Positions 58,301-64,000 of a stretch of DNA of 64,000 nucleotides are shown here, in pieces. Source of the DNA: Phycisphaerales bacterium (GTDB taxonomy: Bacteria; Planctomycetota; Phycisphaerae; Tepidisphaerales; Tepidisphaeraceae); NCBI GenBank assembly GCA_020847545.1, contig JADLBV010000007.1, positions 62,001 to 126,000 on the forward strand. Direction: 5' to 3'. A program made the position numbers and the translations under genes. The notes beneath the pieces were generated by a model, which ran no database searches, was not told the DNA's origin, and worked only from the letters and a program-made list of their open reading frames with translations. The number at the start of each line of letters is the position of its first letter. Positions within the stretch are counted from its first letter, which is position 1.

Positions 58301-58385
58301 CCACAGAGGCACAGAGATCACAGAGAAAATGCAAAAATCCTGAATTTGATTTTTATTCTTCTCTGTGATCTCTGTGCCTCTGTGG
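58301..58385. repeat. Long perfect inverted repeat between infB and ylxP
   Basis: Arms of 27 bases (58301-58327 and 58359-58385), perfectly complementary, with a 31-base AT-rich loop. The arm is built of CACAGAG/CTCTGTG units, a composition seen in dispersed intergenic palindromes of several phyla. It splits the nusA-infB-ylxP-rbfA operon and may lower downstream expression or block mRNA decay. Confidence 0.9.
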
Positions 58386-58396
58386 CACATTCTTAA

Positions 58397-61330
58397 TTAA
58401 AGCGTTCGCTGGAACGTCTCGCGCACATAAGCCTCCAGCACGTCGCCGACCTTGATGTCGTCGTAGCCGGCGAGTTTGATGCCGCACTCGAAGCCCTGTT
58501 TGACTTCGCGCACATCCTCCTTCACCCGGCGCAGCGTCTCGATCGACAAATCCTCGGTGATCACCCGGCCATCGCGGATCAGCCGAATCTTGCTGCCGCG
58601 CTGGATGTGTCCATCGGTCACCATGCAGCCGGCGATGTTGCCCAGCTTGCTGACCTTGAACACCTGCCGAACCTCCGTGTGGCCGTGCAGTTTCTCGCGA
58701 ATTTCCGGCTCCAACATCCCCGACAACCGCTTCTTGAGGTCGTCGAAAATCTCGTAAATCACCTTGTACAGCTTGATTTCCACATGGTTCTGCTCGGCCA
58801 GCGCCCGCGCTGCGTCGTCGGGAACAACATGGAAACCCACGATCACCACCTGGTTGTCGGTCGGCTTGGCCTTGGTCGCCAGCGCCAGCTCCACATCGCT
58901 TTCGCTGATCGCGCCCACACCCGAATGAATCACCTTGACCTTCACCTCTTCGGTGTTCGATCCCGTCACCGTGCCCACCAGCGTCTCAACGCTCCCCTGC
59001 ACATCACCCTTGATGATCAGGTTGATCGTCTGAATATCACCCGCCTTCATCGTCGCCAGCAGATTGTCGGCCGTCACGCGGTTCTGCTGCGCCAACTGGT
59101 TCTTTCGGGTGCGGCTCGCCCGTTCTTCGGCAATCGACCGCGCCTGTTCCAGATCCTCCACCACATAAAACTTGTCACCAGCCGAAGGCAGCACGCTCAA
59201 TCCGCTGACAATCACCGGCGTCGACGCCCCCGCCTCCGCAATCGACTGGCCGCGGTCATTCAGCAGGCTGCGCACACGACCGTATCCCGCGCCGCTGAGG
59301 GCGATGTCACCCACCTTCAACACACCATCCTGCACCAGCACCGTCGCGATCGAACCCAACCCCTCATCCATCCTCGACTCGATCACCATGCCGCGCGCCG
59401 ACACCTTCGGATCGGTCTTCAAATCGAGCAATTCCGCCTGATAATCCAGAATTTCAATCAATTCCGGAACACCCTGACCGGTTGTCGCGCTGGTGCGGAC
59501 CACTTCAATGTCCCCGCCCCATTCGACCGGGTTCAACCCTTCCTTGGCCAGTTGCCCCAGCACCATGTCCGGGTTGGCGTCCGCGCGGTCGATCTTGTTC
59601 ATCGCCACCACGATCGGCACCTCGGCCGCCCGCGCGTGGTTGATCGACTCCACCGTCTGCGGCTGCACACCCTCGGCCGCCGACACCACCAGCACCACCA
59701 CATCCGTCATGTTGGCGCCGCGCGCCCTCATGCTGGTAAACGCCTGGTGGCCCGGCGTGTCGATGAACGTCACGCGCTTCTCGCCCAGTTGCACCATCCA
59801 CGCGGCCGTGTGCTGCGTGATCCCGCCCGACTCGCCCGCCGCCACATTGGCGTTGCGAATCTTGTCCAGCAGGCTGGTTTTGCCATGGTCGACGTGACCC
59901 AGGATCGTCACCACCGGCGGCCGACGGACCAAATCCTCGGCGGCCGACTCACGCTGCGACAATTCCTGCTCAAACAATTCCTCCAGCGTCTGCTCCTGCT
60001 GCACGCGCAGTTCCACGCCATATTCCAGCGCCATCAGTTCGGCCGACTCGCGGGCCAGTCCCTGGTTCACCGTGGCGAAGACACCCTGCCGCATCAACTT
60101 TGAGATGATGTCATTGCTCTTGACGCCCAGCGCCGCCGCCAACGACTTGACCGTGATCGGCTCCTCAATCTTGACCGGCGCGCCGCGCTGAACAATCGAC
60201 TTGGCCTGTTCGTGCGTCCCCCGGCCGGCGCTTTTCTTCAAATGGCTGTCAAACGCCGTGCGGTGCGCGCTGGCCGCGTTCAACCGGTCCCGACGTTCGA
60301 TCAAGTCGGCCTCGGTGTACTCCTTGAGCTTCTCCATTGCCTCGCCGCGACGACCATCAGTGCCGCGTCGACGGTTGGAGAGCGTCCGGCCCGACGCCTT
60401 GGACGCCGCTTTCTTCTTGCTATCCTCATCCCCTCCCTCATCATCACTCGTCGAGCGCACGCCGCGCCCACCCTGCGGCCTCGCCTGCGTATAGCTGGGC
60501 GCATCCGTCGGTCCGCCGCCACCGCCAATCGGTCGTCTTGGCCGCGGCGCGGGAACAACATCCGGCTTCTCCTCGCGCACCACGCGCGGACCCTGGATCT
60601 TCGCCGGCTCCGGCGTCACCAGACGCGCCGCCGGCACCACCGGCTTGCGTTCCACATGGGTCGGCCCCTGACGATTGGAAATCGAAACGGTTGGCCGACT
60701 CGCCGGCCGGGTTGTCTCATGTCCCGCGCGATGCGTTTCCGCGTGCTTGGTCGTCTCTGGCGGATGCGCCGCGGGCGCGGCCGGTTTCACCGGCGCGGCA
60801 ACTTCCGCCGCCGGAGCAACCGTCGTCGGCTCGCTCACCGTTGTATCCAGCGCAACAACCACCGGCTCTGCCGCTGGCGTCTCAACCGGCTGCACCGGTG
60901 CATCCGACACCACCGGCGCAACCTCCGCCACCTCTGCTTGTGCTTCCGGCTCCACGGCCGGCTCAACCGGCGCCTTTGCCTTTCTGGTCGTCCTCTTTTT
61001 GGCGACCACCGGCTCGGCTTTTTCAGCTTTTTCGACTGTTTCAGTTGTTTCGGTCGATTCGGCCGGCTCCTCAACCTTTTTCTTTGTCTTGCGGGCCGTT
61101 TTGACCTTGGGTGCCGCCACCTCCACCGGCGCGGCCGTCTCCACGGCCGTCCCCACGCCGCCGCCGCTGGAAAACCATTCGCGCACCGTCTCCGCCAACC
61201 CGATCGCCAGCGTGCTCATGTGGTTGGGAACCTTGTCGCCCAAACCCTCATCGCGACACTTCGCAAGGATCAACTTGCTTTCAACGCCCAGTTCCTTGGC
61301 CAACTGATTGACTCGAATACCCTTAGCCAA
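58397..61330 (-). CDS. infB: Translation initiation factor IF-2
   Basis: 977 residues. GTPase that brings initiator tRNA to the 30S subunit. N-terminal IF2_N ([19 protein letters not shown]), a long Ala/Pro/Glu/Lys-rich linker (about 60-370), a second IF2_N ([20 protein letters not shown]), the G domain ([36 protein letters not shown]), and domains II-IV to the C-terminus. I place the start at TTG 61330, six bases after GGAG, which gives the family N-terminus [10 protein letters not shown]; a TTG four codons earlier overlaps the ribosome site. Confidence 0.95.
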   Translation of the reverse strand: MAKGIRVNQLAKELGVESKLILAKCRDEGLGDKVPNHMSTLAIGLAETVREWFSSGGGVGTAVETAAPVEVAAPKVKTARKTKKKVEEPAESTETTETVEKAEKAEPVVAKKRTTRKAKAPVEPAVEPEAQAEVAEVAPVVSDAPVQPVETPAAEPVVVALDTTVSEPTTVAPAAEVAAPVKPAAPAAHPPETTKHAETHRAGHETTRPASRPTVSISNRQGPTHVERKPVVPAARLVTPEPAKIQGPRVVREEKPDVVPAPRPRRPIGGGGGPTDAPSYTQARPQGGRGVRSTSDDEGGDEDSKKKAASKASGRTLSNRRRGTDGRRGEAMEKLKEYTEADLIERRDRLNAASAHRTAFDSHLKKSAGRGTHEQAKSIVQRGAPVKIEEPITVKSLAAALGVKSNDIISKLMRQGVFATVNQGLARESAELMALEYGVELRVQQEQTLEELFEQELSQRESAAEDLVRRPPVVTILGHVDHGKTSLLDKIRNANVAAGESGGITQHTAAWMVQLGEKRVTFIDTPGHQAFTSMRARGANMTDVVVLVVSAAEGVQPQTVESINHARAAEVPIVVAMNKIDRADANPDMVLGQLAKEGLNPVEWGGDIEVVRTSATTGQGVPELIEILDYQAELLDLKTDPKVSARGMVIESRMDEGLGSIATVLVQDGVLKVGDIALSGAGYGRVRSLLNDRGQSIAEAGASTPVIVSGLSVLPSAGDKFYVVEDLEQARSIAEERASRTRKNQLAQQNRVTADNLLATMKAGDIQTINLIIKGDVQGSVETLVGTVTGSNTEEVKVKVIHSGVGAISESDVELALATKAKPTDNQVVIVGFHVVPDDAARALAEQNHVEIKLYKVIYEIFDDLKKRLSGMLEPEIREKLHGHTEVRQVFKVSKLGNIAGCMVTDGHIQRGSKIRLIRDGRVITEDLSIETLRRVKEDVREVKQGFECGIKLAGYDDIKVGDVLEAYVRETFQRTL

Positions 61331-61430
61331 AACATTCTCCAATCACGCCCAACACCATTGCCCCGGCACGACTCCCGGCGCCCCCGGGAAAACAAAGCCG
61401 ATCAGGGTTGAGACCTTTACCAAACTCCAA

Positions 61431-62951
61431 CTACCGACTCTCCTCTTCGGCCGGCGGCACGCCTCGGCCTTCCGCCAGCGCCGCCGCCTCCGCATTCTCA
61501 TCTTCCAATTCCTTCGCCTTCACATCGCCCGCCGCCAATCCACGCACCGCGCGTTCCTCGGGCGACAACTCATCCTGATCCCCGTGCATCGACTGTTGAT
61601 GCACCGTCACCTCGGGCGATCCACCTTCCGAAGCCTCCAACGGTCCCGGCATGGATGTTTCGGACGATTCGGCCGTCTCGCCCTCCGGCGCATTGCCCGA
61701 CTCGCCGATTCCCAGCAGCGCATCCAGCGCCCGCTTCGATTCCGATGCGGCCGCCGCCTTGGCGCTGGCATCCGCCTCCTTCTTGGCCGCCTGTTCCGCC
61801 GACCAGACCTTCGCATCCTCGGCGCATCGCGCCACCACCCGCTGCGCCAATTCCTCGGCCAGTTCCAATTCCTCAACCAACGGCCCGACGCCCACCTCCT
61901 CGATGTCGCGCACATCAATCAATCCCAGCGCGATCACCTTGTCCACCGCTTCGGGTGGGAACCCATCAATGGCCTTGAGGGTCTGATCCAGCCTCGCCAC
62001 ACCCGCCTGAAATTCAGCCGGCGTCAAAATGTCCACATCCCAACCCGTCAACCTCGCCGCCAATCGCACGTTCTGGCCTCGCTTGCCAATCGCCAGGCTG
62101 AGCTGGTCCTCGTTGACCACCACCGTCGCCCGACCCAGTTCAAAACAGAGCGACACCTCCGCCACTTCGGCCGGCTTGAGCGCGTTGCTGATCAGAATCT
62201 GGCTCGACTCGTTCCACCGCACGATGTCGATCTTCTCGCCACCCAGTTCATCCACGATGTTCTTGATCCGGCTGCCGCGAACGCCCACGCACGCCCCCAC
62301 CGCGTCCACCTTGCTGTCAATCGACGACACCGCGATCTTCGTCCGATGTCCCGGCTCGCGCGCCAGCGCCTTGAGTTCAATCGTCCTTTCCCCCACTTCC
62401 GGAACCTCTCGCTCAAACAACCGCCGGATCAGTTCCGGATGGCTGCGGCTGAGAATGATCCGCACGGCGCTGGGCGTGTCCCGCACCTCGGTGATCAACG
62501 CCTGCACGCGCTCACCCACCTGGTGATTTTCACCGGGAATCTGCTCGCTGCGCGGCATGATCCCCTCGGCACGCCCCAGGTTCACGATCATCGCCCCACC
62601 CTCAAACCGCGCGATCGTCCCCGTGATGATCGTCGCCACGCGATCCTTGTATTCCTCATAAATGCTCCCCCGCTCATCCTGCCGCAGCAGTTGGATCATC
62701 ACCTGCTTGGCGGTCTGCGCCGCGATACGGCCCAGCTTGGACAAGGGAATCGTCTCCCCCTGCCGCGACACCGAAATATCCCCCGTCCCGCGATCCAGAG
62801 TCACCGTAAACTCGGTGGCATCCTCGGTATTAAACTGCTTGCGCAACGCCGATGCGATCGCCTGCTCGACGTCGGTGTACACCTGCTCGCGCTCGATGTT
62901 CTTGTCACGGGCGATCCCGTCCACGATTCTCAATAATTCCGGATTCGGCAT
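61431..62951 (-). CDS. nusA: Transcription termination/antitermination factor NusA
   Basis: 506 residues: N-terminal polymerase-binding domain (VYTDVEQAIASALRK), S1 domain (about 108-172, VATIITGTIARFEGGAMIVNLG), KH1-KH2 (about 180-340, GACVGVRGSRIKNIVDELGGEKIDIV and QLSLAIGKRGQNVRLAARLTGWD in part), one helix-hairpin-helix-like unit (about 345-385) and an acidic, low-complexity tail. First gene of the operon with infB 100 bases downstream; the rimP gene usually found before nusA is not here. Confidence 0.95.
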   Translation of the reverse strand: MPNPELLRIVDGIARDKNIEREQVYTDVEQAIASALRKQFNTEDATEFTVTLDRGTGDISVSRQGETIPLSKLGRIAAQTAKQVMIQLLRQDERGSIYEEYKDRVATIITGTIARFEGGAMIVNLGRAEGIMPRSEQIPGENHQVGERVQALITEVRDTPSAVRIILSRSHPELIRRLFEREVPEVGERTIELKALAREPGHRTKIAVSSIDSKVDAVGACVGVRGSRIKNIVDELGGEKIDIVRWNESSQILISNALKPAEVAEVSLCFELGRATVVVNEDQLSLAIGKRGQNVRLAARLTGWDVDILTPAEFQAGVARLDQTLKAIDGFPPEAVDKVIALGLIDVRDIEEVGVGPLVEELELAEELAQRVVARCAEDAKVWSAEQAAKKEADASAKAAAASESKRALDALLGIGESGNAPEGETAESSETSMPGPLEASEGGSPEVTVHQQSMHGDQDELSPEERAVRGLAAGDVKAKELEDENAEAAALAEGRGVPPAEEESR

Positions 62952-63020
62952 GATGCCTCTCTATTTACTTGTACGTCCAACCTAAACCTTTGGTGCAAAC
63001 CACGTTGCAACACATCCAAT

Positions 63021-63051
63021 AAAAAACGGGCCGCCCGACTTCGGGGGCCCG
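63021..63051 (-). terminator. Terminator after the ABC ATPase gene
   Basis: On the minus strand a GC-rich hairpin (arms CGGGCC-CCCG and CGGG-GGCCCG with one C-C mismatch, four-base loop) followed by six T residues (63026-63021). It ends the transcript of the truncated ATPase gene before nusA. Confidence 0.75.
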
Positions 63052-63152
63052 CAGCGGCCAAGACCGAACCTGACAACGCCGCTCACCCGCTCATCCGGTT
63101 CTCCTCCGGCTGCGCGGGGCGCAAACCCAAAAATCGTCGCTCATGCTGTGGT

Positions 63153-64000
63153 TTATGCCAACGCATGAGAAGACTCTTTGGAAAGGCTCAGGTTCATCCC
63201 GGTCGCTCCGGGTTCGAAACAATGAATCTTCCGCAAATCCACGAACACCGTGATCTGCGATCCCATCACCAAACCGCCGTGCGCTTCCAGTCGCGCCACC
63301 ACATGCTCTTTGAGCGGCGTGCTGATGTATACGTCCATGTCGTTGCCCAGCGGTTCTATCACGTTCAATCTCACCGTCATCGGCGAACTTTCGCCGTTGA
63401 TCTCCTTGTCCTGCAAATGAAAATGCTCGGGACGAATCCCCAGCACCACATGCTGGCCGACCTTCTTGGCCAATGCTTCTCGCAAATGACCCGGAACCGG
63501 AAGCCTAAATCCATTTCCCGGTACAGTCAATTCACCCACCATCACCACCGGCTCATCCGACGGCGCCGCATTGCCATTGTCACCCTCCCCCTGCGACCCC
63601 GCCACGCGGGCGTTGGCCAGCTTCCCTTCCTCAAAGATCAACTGCCCATCCACCTGCTTGATCGTCCCGTCAAAAAAATTCATCGGCGGCATCCCGATGA
63701 ACCCCGCCACGAACCGGTTGGCCGGGTGCTGATACGTCTCCAGCGGCGTCTGCGCCTGCTGAATCTTCCCATCCTTCATCACCACAATCCGATCCCCCAG
63801 CGTCATCGCTTCTTCCTGATCGTGCGTGACGTAAATCGTTGTGGTTCTTAATCTTAGATGCAGTTTCTTGATTTCCGCCCGCGTCGTCACACGCAATTTG
63901 GCGTCCAGGTTGCTCAGCGGCTCATCGAACAAAAACGCCGCCGGCTCACGCACAATCGCCCGCCCCACCGCCACGCGCTGACGTTGCCCGCCCGACAAGG
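63153..64000 (-). CDS. ABC transporter ATPase, MalK/UgpC family (5' part outside window)
   Basis: C-terminal 282 residues or so of a sugar-importer ATPase. Visible: signature [15 protein letters not shown] at the window edge, Walker [13 protein letters not shown]-loop [17 protein letters not shown], and the MalK-type regulatory domain with RPEHFHLQD and [13 protein letters not shown]. The Walker A motif lies beyond base 64000. UgpC/MalK/MsmK ATPases serve several carbohydrate permeases, so it could energise uptake for the glycan locus at 32.8-43.4 kb, but no direct link is seen. Confidence 0.93.
   Translation of the reverse strand, partial: LSGGQRQRVAVGRAIVREPAAFLFDEPLSNLDAKLRVTTRAEIKKLHLRLRTTTIYVTHDQEEAMTLGDRIVVMKDGKIQQAQTPLETYQHPANRFVAGFIGMPPMNFFDGTIKQVDGQLIFEEGKLANARVAGSQGEGDNGNAAPSDEPVVMVGELTVPGNGFRLPVPGHLREALAKKVGQHVVLGIRPEHFHLQDKEINGESSPMTVRLNVIEPLGNDMDVYISTPLKEHVVARLEAHGGLVMGSQITVFVDLRKIHCFEPGATGMNLSLSKESSHALA

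Noticed and set aside
58607-62936. Long plus-strand frames opposite infB and nusA
   Set aside because: Arg/His-rich shadows of two clear core genes, with no start signals.
1-64000. CRISPR arrays, prophage, replication origin
   Set aside because: No regularly spaced direct repeats, no phage structural or integrase genes, and no DnaA-box cluster were seen.

Overview
The window looks like chromosome of a Planctomycetota bacterium, most likely class Phycisphaerae. This is inferred from gene content, not from a database search. The signs are two PEP-CTERM proteins, a planctomycete-type prepilin-like protein with an H-x9-DG motif, a Kdo/lipid A envelope gene set, DUF4091 and DUF4838-like glycan enzymes, and -10 boxes that often read TACAAT. 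Gene density is high and most genes lie in short co-directional runs.

Layout. 1-2918 (minus): a three-gene signalling operon (CHASE histidine kinase, single-domain response regulator, receiver-kinase hybrid cut by the window edge). 3060-7127 (minus): kdsD and a giant LptC/OstA-like protein. 7207-10183 (plus): scpA, a membrane protein, rplM and rpsI. 10269-13368: a degenerate HPr-kinase-like protein, a SYLF lipoprotein, mnmE. 13382-16936: a heme-c sensor kinase divergent from an NtrC-type regulator, followed by a palindrome, a sigma-54 promoter and a 75-residue zinc-ribbon gene; this reads as a complete signalling circuit. 17034-22032 (minus): cytochrome b/molybdopterin fusion, DUF488, an SdhB-type protein, a NuoG-type protein, an AhpD-like protein. 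22307-24437 (plus): ABC-2 permease, SCO1, DUF420 and a CPTC micro-protein. 24447-28354: porin, Gfo/Idh oxidoreductase, parvulin isomerase. 28408-28845: an MNT nucleotidyltransferase whose HEPN partner is cut off by a palindromic element. 28905-32705 (minus): iron-type ABC permease, amidase, VWA protein.

32.8-43.4 kb is the accessory heart of the window: a carbohydrate locus with two predicted glycosidases, a PEP-CTERM jelly-roll protein, a DUF4838/GH67N-like enzyme, an IS3 remnant joined to a gene fragment, a prepilin-like protein and a PEP-CTERM glycosidase-like protein. Three promoters in it carry the same LacI-type operator (ATGCAAnCGnTTGCAt) at the same place, just downstream of the -10 box. 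No LacI-family gene is in the window, so the regulator must be encoded elsewhere.

43.5-64 kb returns to core functions: tRNA-Phe, a CDF metal exporter, rpsA, a short sigma-70 factor, apt, a HEAT-repeat protein, and a long minus-strand run nusA-infB-ylxP-rbfA-(divergent HhH/EndoIII-like)-hisG-(TPR lipoprotein)-yebC-(phosphodiesterase). It ends in a truncated MalK/UgpC-type ATPase.

Dispersed palindromic elements (22138-22229, 28777-28845, 58301-58385) interrupt or separate genes. All functional statements rest on motif reading; start codons were chosen by ribosome binding site and family N-termini.
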